From Nilaparvata lugens (Eukaryota; Arthropoda; Insecta; Hemiptera; Delphacidae): 64,000 nt of DNA. Where the stretch lies: positions 38,199,113 to 38,263,112 of the forward strand of contig NC_052508.1 in the NCBI RefSeq assembly GCF_014356525.2, written 5' to 3'. The stretch's first letter is position 1. The number at the start of each line of letters is the position of its first letter. Shown here piece by piece: positions 41,416 to 53,581 of the stretch. The notes below the pieces were generated by a model. That model did no database searches. It was not told the DNA's origin and worked only from the letters and a program-made list of their open reading frames with translations. A program made the position numbers and the translations under genes.

Positions 41416-43948
41416 CTAAGCAACAATTATTTCACTCTCAAAGAACTCTTCAACACTATAAAAAGGATTTATCACAAGCCAATTCAATAATCTCGTCTTA
41501 TATTCCTTTTCTGTCTCTAATATTAAATCTGTAGGTAATTTATTGCAAATTTTTATACCAAATGTATCATAACTTTCGGCTGTTTTGGATAACCTATGAT
41601 AGGGAATATCAATCCTATGACAATTTCTTGTGTTATAGCTATGAGTTTGATGCCTTAATTTTAAATTGGATGAGTTTTTTTTAACATGCAACAATACAGT
41701 ATATATGTAAAAATTCACTATTGTCATTATTCTAAGCTGGACGAAAAGAGGCTTACAGTGTGCAAGTCTATGAGAATCAGTTAAAACCCTGACCACCTTC
41801 TTTTGCAATCATAAAATATTTTCTGCATGACTACTATTTCCCCACAGTAGTATGCCATATGTTGCAATACTCTGAAAAAAGGCAAAATATATCGATCTCA
41901 AATAATTATCTGGAACATGATTTTTCAGTTGTCTGATCAGATAAATCACTCTTGAGAGTTTGCTTGATATATAATTAATATGAGCTTCCCAAGTCAAATA
42001 TCTGTCAATGAATATCCCCAGAAATTTTACATCGCTTATTGCATCCACACAATCTAAGCCACCTCTAAGGGTGATGTGCATAGGCTGTGTTTTATTCTCG
42101 TTGAGCATGAAGCCGTTAGCCCTAAACCATGTCGCTGCTTGCATCAGAGTGGTCTCAGTTAGATTTTTAAGATTTTGAAGGTCAGTACATTCATTCATTC
42201 ATTCATTTATTTATCGTCACATTACATCAATTTTTGAGTAACACTCATTTGACTGGTGACATGTCAATACTAGAACAAAATTATATCTAAAAGACTTAGT
42301 TCTAACTTCTTAAAAGTAAAATAAATAAATACACTCTATGATGTATCTCATCAAATTCACATGGAAATGAAAGTCACAAAAAGTTAAGTTACACTCTACA
42401 GCCCCTTTTCACAAATTAAAATTCGGCAGCATTTATTGATAAATGTTGTCTCATCAGCATACAGTATTGAACGGCAATTTAGAACAGCAGGAAGGTCATT
42501 TATTATAAGAATAAAGAGCAATGGCCCGAGAACTGATCCCTGTGGGACACCGAATTTTACACATGCCACATCTGATCTCTTATTTCCAATACACACCACT
42601 TGTCTACGTCCCACAAGATAAGTTTTAAATAAGCTAAGATCTGCTCCACAAACGCCATAAAATTTCAATTTATCAAGTAAGAGAGAGTGCACAACACAAT
42701 CAAAAGCTTTGCTCAGGTCACAAAAGGTCACCTGAGCATACTGCGTCCAAGAAAAACTTATTCATTTCATTGGGTGTGAATGGAATTGGATCTTTTCGAG
42801 CCTCTTCCTGGACAGATTTTATTATTTTCCATGCGGCTTTGTACTTATTACTAGTAGACTCAATTTTAGAAATGTTATATGTTTTCTTAGCTCTATTAAT
42901 TAACTGCTTATATTATCTTCTAATATCTAAATATGCCTTCCTAGCTTCATCAGTATTATCTCTCCTTGAAATATCTAAATATAACAATACTGTGTTTTTC
43001 ATTTTCGCTAATTGCGGTGTGTACCAGTTTTTTAGTTTTGTTTTTCTTGTTTTCTTTGCGCCTTGATGATTATTCACAACTATTTTTTTTTCAGGAATGA
43101 ACATATTAAAAAAATAATGTATTATATTGAAAAATCTATTAAATATCTGTTCAGAGTTCAAAGAATGAGTTTCACTCACAAATGTGTTCCAGTCTACATT
43201 GAAGAGTGAATTCTTAAATAAGTCGAGATTTTCATCTGTCATTGGCCTAGTTACTACTGTCTTCCTAGTCTTTCTACCGTCCTTATTGGAACAAATATTT
43301 AAGTCAACCCAAACACAATCATGGTCTGAAAAAGGAAATGCCAGAACATCACATGCAACACTGTCAATCCTGATATTTGTAAAGATATTATCCAAACATG
43401 CAGAACCTCTGGTAGCCTTATTATTATGGCAGGCCAAATTGAACTGCCTTAGTAAATTCTTAAAATCATGTACAGTTGCTTTGTCCTGAACAATATCAAA
43501 ATCGGAGTTAAGATCACCTCCGAATACAATACTATAGTTTCTCCATCTAGGTCTACTAAAGAAATTCAATACATTCTCAAGCCCTTCTAAAAAAACACTA
43601 GAATCGCCCAAGGGTGATCAATTTTTATATAGAGACTAGAGCTAATTTCAGTTTATCTAAAGATATACCAGTAACTTCAAAAAATTTTTCACAATTGAAA
43701 CAACTTAGATCTAAACAATTGCTATCTGGTACTAGCTCCGGCCTAACATAGATTGAAACTCCTCCATGACTGTAATTTTCTCTACAATAACTATTAACCA
43801 GAACATAATCATCTAGTTTATGAAAAGGAATACCGTCCATCTTACACCAGTGCTCGCTCAAGTAGAGAGCATGAAAATCATTATCATTCCCAAACTCATT
43901 CAAAACTACATGCTTTTTATTAATTCCTTGTATATTCAGGAAGCCCAC
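41416..43948 (-). pseudogene. LINE-B ORF2: endonuclease and RT, deleted and interrupted
   Basis: 43948-43625 gives the endonuclease start (GFLNIQGINKKHV, LYLSEHWC, GGVSIYVRPE) and 43611-42913 the rest (FGGDLNSDFD, CLDNIFTN, SDHDCVWVD) plus the linker. A deletion near 42735-42765 then joins the linker directly to RT motif A (VTFCDLSKAFDCVVH), removing the RT N-terminal motifs. The catalytic box reads YADE in place of YADD. A ~200-bp insertion (42190-42395) splits the palm from the thumb (42198-41809, 41808-41416). RT is certainly inactive. Confidence 0.88.
42190..42395. mobile_element. Small insertion with (ATTC)n end in LINE-B RT
   Basis: About 200 bp starting with four ATTC units and TTTATTTATCGTCACATTAC separates two adjacent parts of the RT frame. 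The form is that of a short LINE 3' end or SINE tail inserted into the gene. No ORF. Confidence 0.55.
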
Positions 43949-44064
43949 TCTGAATTTTGAACTTCCTCTGGAATCGTCAATAAACTTATCCGAATTGACC
44001 CCCTCAATCCCATCACGATTACTATTGCTGTAACAATCGATATCAGTATTTTCATTGAGAGAAT

Positions 44065-45663
44065 TTACAATGTTTCGCTCAGGAACACACCTGGTATAGG
44101 AATGTCTAAAAAATTGTTCTCATCAAGTGACTGTTGGTTGTCTGACAACCGCGACAAGATAGAGGAATTCATCTCAGAAAGGAGAATTTGAGAGGGAGAT
44201 TGGGTCACAGGATTTTGAAATTCTATGAGAGAGGATGGCTGCTGGAACTGAATGGGAGTAACAGGATTAGGTGTGACTCTACGGGTTGGCTCTACAGGTG
44301 ATTCAGGGCCAACAATACTAACCTCATTCGTGATGGTCACAGAACAATCACATAAACCACACCCTACACTCTGCTTATAGTTATTAATTACATATTCACT
44401 CATAGTCTTTCCCAGTACTCTCTTTGTCGAATTTTCGTAATGAAGTCCTTTTCTCGTGAAATGATGACGCACCAGTGTACTGCTCACATCACTGTATTTA
44501 ATTGATGAATTTCCTTTATATTTGATTGTTATATTTAGAATAGCCGTGTTGGTGAAGCAGATGTCGTCATTGAGAGAAGGTGAATCGAAGCGATATGGTA
44601 TGGCACTTACTAGAATATTTGTTCCAATGTCAGCAGACTCAATCAAATCCAGACCCGGCATTATGGTTAGATAACCGGGTTCATATTTACCGAAGTCGTT
44701 TGAGCCTGCCATGATAAATACGTAGTCAGACGTTTTTAAATCCTCAATAAAACCCATACCTCTCTCAATCACTTGTTTCATCTTTGCTCCAGGCAGACAA
44801 TGAACGAATACATCGAAATCGTCAAGATTATTCAGGTACTTGTGCATGTCTCTTCCCTGGCTGTCCGACAGAACAACGACTTTTCCTTCTTTACAGGCAG
44901 AGCGATTTCCTATTTTTTTCAATTTCGGTTGGCTGAGGGGAGATCTATGAACTTGAGCTCTCACTCGGAAATTTCTCTGTCCAGATTCTGGTGGTGATGA
45001 TAACACTTCACTGTCAGCTAAAACTGAAAAACGATTTCTTGTGATCAGTGGATTCGGAGGCGATACATGGACCATTTTGAAAGTCGTTCTAGGCTTCATG
45101 AAAGAGCCTGCAGAATGTAGATTGTGTGTGGATGTATTACAATCAATTTCTTCCACATCCAACATCGATGAAACTCTCTTCGAATCAGCTTCCAATAACT
45201 TTATTATCTCCTCCTTTGAGGCAATCTCCAATTTAAATGAATGCACTGCTTTCTCCAAGTCTTTCACTCTCAATTTCAGAGCGCAGATTTCACTCTCCGC
45301 CTGTTTTTCATTGGACAATGAATCCTCAAATATCATAGTTCTGTTTTCCCTTTCAATTCTCAACCTCTCTATCAGAGCCTCTTTTTCAAAATTCACATCG
45401 TTTAGCATGTTCTTTAAATCAGAATTGACCTTTAGTGCAGCGTCGTAATTGTTCAAAAGCGAGGTGATCAAAGGGATTAAATCAATGACTGCTTCATTTG
45501 AAACTTTATCACAGATATCAACCAAAGTGACGTGAAGATCAATAGCAATATCTATAACTGCATTGTTAATAAGGCCCTCCTTCAAACCATCAATATCTGT
45601 TTCCATGCCTAGAATCGAATTGTTTCGACTTGCTCTGGTACGTATTACTCTACTCAAAGACAT
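44065..45663 (-). CDS. LINE-B ORF1: coiled coil plus SGNH/GDSL-type esterase domain
   Basis: An intact 532-residue ORF from ATG 45663. Residues ~60-165 form a long coiled coil (LRIERENRTMIFED, KLRVKDLEKAV, EEIIKLLEAD). Residues ~260-430 resemble an SGNH hydrolase: VVVLSDSQGRDM (block I Ser), CLPGAKM (block II Gly), MAGSNDF (block III Asn) and RKGLHYEN (block V His). A CGLCDC motif and a Pro/Thr tail follow. Esterase ORF1s are known in CR1-like LINEs; their role may be membrane or lipid interaction in the RNP. Intactness contrasts with the wrecked ORF2. Confidence 0.85.
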   Translation of the reverse strand: MSLSRVIRTRASRNNSILGMETDIDGLKEGLINNAVIDIAIDLHVTLVDICDKVSNEAVIDLIPLITSLLNNYDAALKVNSDLKNMLNDVNFEKEALIERLRIERENRTMIFEDSLSNEKQAESEICALKLRVKDLEKAVHSFKLEIASKEEIIKLLEADSKRVSSMLDVEEIDCNTSTHNLHSAGSFMKPRTTFKMVHVSPPNPLITRNRFSVLADSEVLSSPPESGQRNFRVRAQVHRSPLSQPKLKKIGNRSACKEGKVVVLSDSQGRDMHKYLNNLDDFDVFVHCLPGAKMKQVIERGMGFIEDLKTSDYVFIMAGSNDFGKYEPGYLTIMPGLDLIESADIGTNILVSAIPYRFDSPSLNDDICFTNTAILNITIKYKGNSSIKYSDVSSTLVRHHFTRKGLHYENSTKRVLGKTMSEYVINNYKQSVGCGLCDCSVTITNEVSIVGPESPVEPTRRVTPNPVTPIQFQQPSSLIEFQNPVTQSPSQILLSEMNSSILSRLSDNQQSLDENNFLDIPIPGVFLSETL

Positions 45664-47224
45664 TTTTAAGATGAAGTCTCAGTATGATGTGATTGGGAGT
45701 AGGAGATTTATAAGAGGGATGAGAAGGAAGCGTCAAGAGGGCAATCACGACGAAAGAAGAAGGAAGCCCCTGATTGAGGATGATGTAAGGATTTATTGAG
45801 TAGGCTATTTTAATTTAAAAAACCCGCTCCACGTGAAACAAGCTATAAGAGGTCAATTTGAATTTGTTGTTATGACAACTGAAGGACGCCACAGGTTGCC
45901 AAAAGTCAATCAATACAATTTCCGAGATAAGGCAGGTCGACGTTATCTGAGTCAGTTTGAGATTATCTCCAAAGCTGTCTTTTGAAAACGGATCGGTATT
46001 AAGAACTGTCAGTAGTGTTGTAGTGTTTGTGCCGTTAATAGAAAAACAGCTGTTTTTAACAAGTAGAATCAAAGCAATTCGAACAATTAAACAATCGAAT
46101 ACCTCCACTGTCCGATCAAACGTGTAGCCTCATACGATTAATGTGTGCAATAATTACTTACAGCTTCGTAACTTCCAGGTATGTACAGTTGCAGAAAGTT
46201 GTGGTGTAACCGATTCGACTAGTATGATTTCAAAATTATAACAAATCAATCTGAATTTTGACAAATTTAGAAGAGCAATATTCCCATCCAAAACTGTATC
46301 TTGGCAGTCTTGCCAACATGATGAGTTGGATCGAGAGGTAAAATAGTCATGTTTAGGCATTGGAAAATTGTAGTCAGTTGAAAGTAGTCAAAGTTACGAT
46401 TTGTCATGTTCAAGTCGGTGTTCTTATCCCACATAACTAGTATACGGTTATAACAAGGCATAAGAGAAAGCAAGGCATTTTCGAAATCTGTGAAATGACC
46501 TATTTTTGGTGAGCGATAACAGATACCAACGAGTAATAATTTATCAGTACTAGATAAGGATAATTCAAGTAACATAAACTCTGGTCTGGAACAATACTCT
46601 TGTATTGATTAAAACTTTTGTTTTGATACCATCTTTCACATAAATTGCTACACCCCACAAGCTTTATTTAATCTATCATTCCGGAAAAGATTATATCCAG
46701 GCAATGCAACAAAATTTGATGAACTACTAGGCTTCAAAAATGATTCGGAAATTCCGATTATATTGAAGTCCTGAAAACGGAAGATTGCTCTGAGTTCGTC
46801 AATGTGGCAGCTGAGGGATTGTATGTTAAGGTGAGCAGCCTTGAAAAGTTTTTTGAAAGAGTGGAGCTTATTTGCTAGAAACATACCTGCGTCATTATTA
46901 CTATTATTGAAATAATCATACCTACTTGAGGGCGAGCGAGCTGACGTGTCAGTGAGAGGCATCATGGAAGCAGCAGACCAATCGTGAACCGACCTCAGAA
47001 CGACACATGACGGGGAAAATGGGGATGAAACTGATAAAACGTAACCTGAATGAAAAAGTCTCTTGATTCGAGTGCATTCAGTATGCCTTGACAGTTCGGC
47101 TCCCTTCACTATTTAAAACACTAGTTCAAAAAATATACTAAACACAATAAGATGTAGATGTGTGGAGTTCCGGTGATGAATAATCCTAATGGTGAATAAG
47201 ATGAAGATTGAGGAAGAACTGGTA

Positions 47225-47465
47225 GTGGGAGATCTAGTCCAAGTGAAGATAGAGCGAGTAGGTATCCAGTAGTGGAAGAATCGGGTCCAAGTGGATGTAG
47301 AGCGAGAAGGGATCCAGTAGTGGAAGATCGAGTCCAAGTGGAGACAGAGAGAGATGGAATCCAGTGGTGGAAAATCGAGTCCGAGTGGAGATAGAGAGAG
47401 ATGGAATCCAGTAGTGGAAGATCGTGTTCAAGGTGGAGATAGAGCGAAATGGGATCCAGTAAAAA
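47225..47465. repeat. ~48-bp minisatellite in LINE-C spacer (C2)
   Basis: Five imperfect units built on ATCCAGTAGTGGAAGATCGA and GTCCAAGTGGAGATAGAGCGA. A unit length divisible by three gives several overlapping repeat ORFs on the minus strand, which I regard as non-coding. Confidence 0.9.
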
Positions 47466-47871
47466 CTGAAAAAGAGAAGAAAAAGCCAACAGAAAAACGA
47501 AAAATCTTTGAAGAAAGTTATCAATGGAGAAAAGATACATAATACAACTGATAATGAATAATATTTGCATAAAATGGAAGAGGAATAGTATGATTTAATG
47601 TGGTAAAGAATCGAATATTGTATGGATAAATATATGGATATTATAATATAATATATAGATATTAGTAGAAAGTAATCAGATAGAAAGAGAAAAGGTAGAA
47701 AGAGAAATAAACATTTGAACATGCTGGATAGCTAGTGGAAAAATCACAGGGAAAATAATGATAATAATAGGGAAGAAAAGAAGAGAAAGAAGGAATGTGC
47801 ACAAATTGAGAAGAACTTATGAAACTGAACTATAGAATAAGAAATAGAACATTGTATTGTGATCTTGAATT

Positions 47872-47948
47872 AATCAAGGAAAGAAGAAGAAGGAAAGAAA
47901 AAGAAAGAGAAGAAGAAGAAGAAGAAGAAGAAGAAGAAGAAGAAGAAT
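47872..47948. repeat. (AAG)n purine tract in LINE-C spacer (C2)
   Basis: Long AAG/GAAA run on the plus strand, a polypyrimidine tract in LINE sense. The matching tract in LINE-C3 is 53518-53581. Confidence 0.9.
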
Positions 47949-48874
47949 AGATAAGAATAATAATCATCATCGCAAACAACAATATTCTAGTAATCATTAT
48001 AAATATAAGATCAAGAAGAGAAATGAGAAAGAAAAATAAGAAGTAGAGGAGACGATGGAGAAAGTGATAGATTATTTTAGATGAGTTTTAAATAGGATTG
48101 AACGGTGAAGTATGAAAAATATTATATAGTATTAGAAGTATAATTAACTATTGGGAGTTGCAATAACGATAAAAGTAGAAGATTGAGTACTGTAATATTT
48201 TAGTGATGTCTAAGATAACGTTAAATGAAACACAGCCTCTATATAAGCATATGAACAGACTACCCACCCCTCTCTTCTATCAATAATAATTCTTCACACA
48301 TTAGCTTCTATTGTTCGAGCTGTGGCAATAGTAGAAGATATCATTATGTACACCTAATATAGAAGATATTACTATCTATACCTATAGATTACATCTATAT
48401 CTATAACGTATGTTAATCATCCAATTTATTTGAAATTCAGCATTTTGAAAATTATTAATTATGGAAATAATTTTGTAAAGAGATGTAATAATTATTAGTA
48501 AGAATAGAGATAATGATTTTCTAAGTACCCTCTGGAATATAGTAGTTGATGCATTGAACGTAGTTTTGGGAATTAATATCAAGATAAATTATTATCAGTA
48601 TTAACAGATGTGGATCTCCTAAGTTTGAAATAATTGCCTCATATATAATCATAAATAGCAGTGGAAAGATTCATCATTTATAGAACAGAAAGCCAGCTCA
48701 TGAAAAATGCCAAGGTATATCTACTGTGAAATGTATTAATAGTAATACGAATTTCCTATTTTTGTAGTGAAGGGCACCTTAGTCATCAAATCCTGAAATG
48801 ATTTAATTTACCTTTATTTTTTGAAGGTCGGTCATCCTCTCGACTGTGTGGACCCTCTTGGATCCTCCCTCGCC

Positions 48875-48879
<5 letters not shown>

Positions 48880-48966
<87 letters not shown>
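48880..48966. repeat. (GA)n microsatellite joining two LINE-C copies
   Basis: About 43 GA units begin inside the C2 ORF1 at CCGATAGAGA and end just before the 3' end of LINE-C3. LINE-C3 keeps the uninterrupted ORF1 sequence (CGATAGAGATCTTAATCC) at 54484. Confidence 0.95.
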
Positions 48967-48969
<3 letters not shown>

Positions 48970-49591
48970 GATTGATTGAGTACTTTATTTATGTAGATTA
49001 CAATATATACTGGCTTATACACTTATATACAATAGCTTACAATACAGCAAAATTATAGATGAATTTACATGATATAGACTAAGAAAATAATTATTGAACT
49101 GTATATGATATGAAAAAAGCAATTTGTAATATAATAACTATAGATAATAATTATATTGTTATGCATCTACATAAATTGGCGGAGCTTTGGACATATCAAT
49201 GTCCATTCTTCGGAAAGAATATTAAAAATATCCTCCCCACTAACTCTCTACCAAAACGTTAATTTCATTATTTAAACTAAGGATTTATTTATTAATGGAA
49301 ATATTGTAAAAGTTTTAATCAATATGAATATTTAAGAGAAAAAAACAGAAAATTTATAAAGTAAAATAATTATATAGGTAGATAAGATCAAATAATTGAT
49401 TAATAAAATGAAGTAGGCTGAAAGTAGATCAGGGTAATCAACTTTCAGTAATATACAGCAGTATGCAGTGGATAATTGAAATAACATGAGTTTATATAAT
49501 ATATATATATATATATATACAATTCGTTCTATAACAGGTTTAAAGGTTTGTATTTGTGGGATGGGTGGGGGATGGTTGTCATGTGATCGTT

Positions 49592-52558
49592 CTAGGGCCG
49601 GACAGTTTCAGTCATTTCTTCCAAAAGATGTTTTTTTAAAGTCAGGATGAAGCTCGCTCGGCTCTCGATGGACCTGATAGAAACAGGAAGTGCATTCCAT
49701 GCACGACAGGCACTGACTAGGAAGGATTTTGTGAAAATAGTAGTTCGATGATTGGGTATCCTTAAAGTACTTTCTCCGGTTCTAGTATGTGAAGCATCTA
49801 TCCTCCTACCTTCAGAGACAAATTTGAAATCATCTTTAAAATAGTTCGGATTACCGTATTTCAAGATATCTCTAACAAGCTTGACTATTCGAAAAAGCCT
49901 TTGATTGGGAAGCTTCAATGTTGAACTAGCAATGTGGGCTGGGGTGATATGATCATGGCGTTGGAGAGAGTAGACGAAACGTAGACAATAATTTTGGCAA
50001 CGCTGTAGTTTATCATTCAGAGTGACTTGCATATCGTTAAGAACAGAATTACAATACATTAAATGTGGGAAGATGAGAGATTGAACCAATAATAATTTAA
50101 TGTTTCTAGGGAGAATATCGTGCATTTTCTTCAATGCATGCATGGCTGAAAATACCTTTTTACATGTTTTGTTCACTTGTTCTGACCAGTCAAGAGTATT
50201 ATTCATAATAATTCCTAAATTTTTCACTGAGCTTCAGTAAGGAATGTCATTACCATCTACACTAATTTTGTGAATCGATTCAAGGTCAATATTGTTTATA
50301 AGACGAGAATATCCAATTATAATGGGTTGTGTTTTGATGGGATTAAGCTTAAGGCCATTTTTCCTTGTCCATTCCACTATCGAATTGATATCCTGATTCA
50401 TTATCCCAACTGTTTCATTAATTTTTGTTATGGGACAGCTTGAATAGATTTGAAGGTCGTCTGCATAAGTATGGAAACTGGAGAATTTGATAATGGAAGA
50501 AAGGTCATTAGCATACAAAGTGAAGAGGAGAGGGCCTAAAATTGAACCTTGTGGTACTCCATGCATAACGTTTTTCCAAGTAGACTTTTTGTCACCGACA
50601 GATACACATTGTTTCCAACCTAATAGATAGGATTTAAACCAAACTAACGAGTTGTGACTGAAACCAAGAATAGCCAACTTATTCAGAAGGACTGTATGAT
50701 CAACAGTATCAAATGCTTTAGAAAAATCAAATAGGGTGAGGATGGTGCATTTTCTTTGGTCCATAGCTAACCTTATATCATCAGTGACACGGAGCAGAGC
50801 TGTTTCAGTTGAATGGAATTTTCTAAAGCCGATTGAAAGTTATGAAGCTTACTATTTTTGTCTAGAAATTTTACAACTTGAGCATGAATGAGTCTTTCTA
50901 GCACTTTGGACAATGCAGGTAAAATACTGATTGGTCTAAAATCCTCAACTTTATTGGGTGATGGAACTTTATTTAGAGGGCGAACCAGAGCAAACTTCCA
51001 GTTTTCAGGGAAAATGCCTTCTTCAAGTGACTTGTTGAAAATGTATGTAATGGTTGGTAAAACAGCAAATAACATCTTCTTGATAAATTTAATAGGAATT
51101 TTGTCTACACCCATAGCATTACTATGAATACGTTGAATTGCTCTGAAAGTGTCTTCTTCTGAGATTGGATAGAAATGAAATTGATCAGTGATTGGTAAAT
51201 CTAAGTTTGTAACTTGCTCTTCAAGATCATTGATATGATTAGCAATGACAACTTCGTCGCGTTGGTTAGAGTGTGAAACGAAATGGTCATTTATATTGTT
51301 CAATGGTAAGTTTATTTGTGGATTCGGTTTCTGTTTGCCAAACCCGAATTATTTTATTCCCTGCCAAAGTGATTTAGAGTCTTGTCTATTGTTTGTCATA
51401 AACGAATTCAAGTACCTAATCTTTGAGTTCCGTAATTCCTGTTTAACTCTATTTCTAAGGCTCCTATACTCTATCAAACTGTCCAAGTCAAATGTCTTTT
51501 TAAATTTTCTATGTGCTTTGTCTCTACGTCCCATCATCTTAAGTATGTCTTCAGTCATCCACGGTACTCGTCGTTTTCTATTAATCCTCCTTGTCACATA
51601 AGGTGCATGTTTGTCATACAAAGTCAAAGTCCAATTCTCGAAAGTCTCTACCATGTCATCAACTGAGGGTAACGCTTCAATTTGATGCCATGGAGTCTGA
51701 GCCACATCAGTCAGGAAGGCGGCTTCATCAAAGTTTTTGAAGTCTCTATAAGTGATAATTCTCTGTTCTGGCTTAGGTATCTTATGGGAAAGTACACAGT
51801 AGATGAAATCATGTCCAGAAATAGCTGGGACTGGGATTTGGCCTGCTTGAACAACCTCGTTGGGATCACTAACAATGAGAAGGTCAATGAGTGTCAGATA
51901 CATTAGTATGATGAGTTGGATCGAGAGGTAAAATAGTCATGTTTAGGCATTGGAAAATAGTAGTCAGTTGAAAGTAGTCAAAGTTACGATTTGTCATGTT
52001 CAAGTCGGTGTTCATATCCCCCATAACTAGTATACGGCTATAACAAGGCATAAGAGAAAGCAAGGCACTTTCGAAATCTGTAAAATGACCTATTTTTGGT
52101 GGGCGATAACAGATACCAACGAGTAATTTATCAGTACTAGATAAAGATAATTCAAGTAGCATAAACTCTGGTCTGGAACAATACTCTTGTTTAGATGTGA
52201 TTAAAACTTTTGTTTTGATACCATCTTTCACATAAATTGCTACACCCCCACAAGCTTTATTTAATCTATCATTCCGGAAAAGATTATATCCAGGTAATGC
52301 AACAAAATTTGATGAAATACTAGGCTTCAAAAATGATTCGGAAATTCCAATTATATTGAAGTCCTGAAAACGGAAGATTGCTCTGAGTTCATCAATGTGG
52401 CAGCTGAGGGATTGGACGTTAAGGTGAGCAGCCTTGAAAAGTTTTTTGGAAGAGTGGAGCTTATTTGCTAGAAACATACCTGCGTCATTATTACTATTAT
52501 TGAAATAATCATACCTACTTGAGGGCGAGCGAGCTGACGTGTCAGTGGGAGGCATCAT
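49592..52558 (-). pseudogene. LINE-C3 ORF2: endonuclease and reverse transcriptase
   Basis: The first ATGs of the endonuclease frame are at 52558/52555; the open frame extends upstream to 52606 without ATG. Endonuclease: LNVQSLSCHIDEL, IIGISESFLKP, GGVAIYVKDGI, VMGDMNTDL. A frame change near 51900 leads to 51903-51349 (DLLIVSDP, SGHDFIYC) and the linker; 51303-50773 has RPISILPALSKVLERLI; 50764-50234 carries FDFSKAFDTVDH, HGVPQGSILGPLLF and the catalytic HTYADDLQIYS; 50227-49592 is the C-terminal domain. Stops or shifts near 51349, 50820, 50770 and 50230 inactivate it. Jockey/CR1-type by layout. Confidence 0.9.
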
Positions 52559-52849
52559 GGAAGCAGCAGACCAATCGTGAACTGACCTCAGAACGACACA
52601 TGACAAGGAAAATGGGGATGAAACTGATAAAACTTAACCTAAATGAAAAAGTCTCTTGATTCGAGTGCATCCTGTATGCCTTGACAGTTCGGCTCCCTTC
52701 ACTATTTAAAAACACTAGTTCAAAAAATTCACTAAACACATCAATAAGATGTAGATGTTGTGATCTGTGGAGTTACGGTGATGAATAATTCACCTAATGG
52801 TGAATACGATGAAGATTGAGGAAGAGTTGGTAGTGGGAGATCTAGTCCA

Positions 52850-53115
52850 AGTTGAGATAGAGCGAGTAGGTATCCAGTAGTGGAAGAATCGAGTCCGAGT
52901 GGAGGTAGAGCGAGAAGGTATCCAGTAGTGGAAGATCGAGTCGAAGTGAAGATTGTGCGAGTAGGAATCCAGTAGTGGAAAGATCGAGTCCAAGTGGTGA
53001 CAGAAAGAGATGAAATCCAGTGGTGGAAAATCGAGTCCAATTTGAGATAGAGAGAGATGGAATCCAGTAGTGGAAGATCGTGTTCAAGGTGGAGATAGAG
53101 CGAAAAGGGATCCAT
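52850..53115. repeat. ~48-bp minisatellite in LINE-C spacer (C3)
   Basis: Five to six units on ATCCAGTAGTGGAAGATCGA with period 47-48 bp, matching the block at 47225-47465 but with different unit order and count. It lies between ORF1 and ORF2 of the element. Confidence 0.9.
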
Positions 53116-53517
53116 TAAAAACTGCAAAAGAGAAGAAAAAGCCAGCAGAGAAACGAAAGATCTTTGAAGAAAGTTATCAATTGAGAAAAGATACATAATA
53201 CAACTGATAATGAATAATATTTGCATAAAATGGAAGAGGAATAGTATGATTTAATGTGAGAAAGAACCGAATATCAAATATGGATATTAGTGGAAAGTAA
53301 TCAGATAGAAAGAGGAAGAAAGAGAAATAATAGAGATAGAAAGAGAAATAAACATTTGAACATGCTGGATAGCTAGTGGAAAAATCACAGGGAAAATAAT
53401 GATAATAATGGGGAAGAAGAGAAGAGAAAGAAGGAATGTGCACAATTGAGAAGAAATTATGAAACTGAACTATAGAATAAGAAATAGAACATCGTATTGT
53501 GATCTTGAATTGATCAA

Positions 53518-53581
53518 GGAAAGAAGAAGAAGAAGAAAAGAAAAAGAAAGAGAAGGAGAAGAAGAAGACGAAGAAGAATAG
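53518..53581. repeat. (AAG)n purine tract in LINE-C spacer (C3)
   Basis: Plus-strand AAG/GAAA run, polypyrimidine in element sense, conserved in position with C2. 53582-54412 is AT-rich spacer with no ORF. Confidence 0.9.

Larger units (their letters stand above)
41134..46317 (-). mobile_element. LINE-B: CR1-like LINE with esterase-type ORF1
   Basis: A 5184-bp minus-strand element inserted in LINE-C at ATGAT, duplicated at 41129-41133 and 46318-46322. LINE-C3 (51908-51912) shows the empty site with one ATGAT. It has a 5' UTR of ~650 nt (45664-46317), a 532-residue ORF1 (coiled coil and SGNH hydrolase), a broken ORF2, and a 3' tail AATAAA-TTTATC. Near full length. RT similarity links it to the fragment at 9410-10645. 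Confidence 0.92.
46318..48882 (-). pseudogene. LINE-C copy C2, 5' half (endonuclease, spacer, ORF1 tail)
   Basis: Continuation of the LINE-C copy split by LINE-B. The endonuclease (47109-46648: AAHLNIQSLSCHIDEL, IIGISESFLKP; 46575-46267: VGICYRSPKI) matches LINE-C3 at 52606-51884 with frameshifts. Upstream lie the minisatellite spacer (47225-47465) and polypurine stretches, then the last codons of ORF1 (to 48882) before a switch to GA microsatellite. The 5' part of ORF1 is absent. Confidence 0.88.

Noticed and set aside
47113..47722. Several overlapping minus-strand ORFs with Trp/Ile/Pro-rich repeats
   Set aside because: They are produced by a 48-bp minisatellite that is open in several frames at once; frames are not conserved between C2 and C3.
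48786..49058. Ser-Leu and Arg-Glu repeat ORFs
   Set aside because: Translation of the GA microsatellite.
52741..53443. Similar repeat ORFs in LINE-C3
   Set aside because: Same minisatellite effect.
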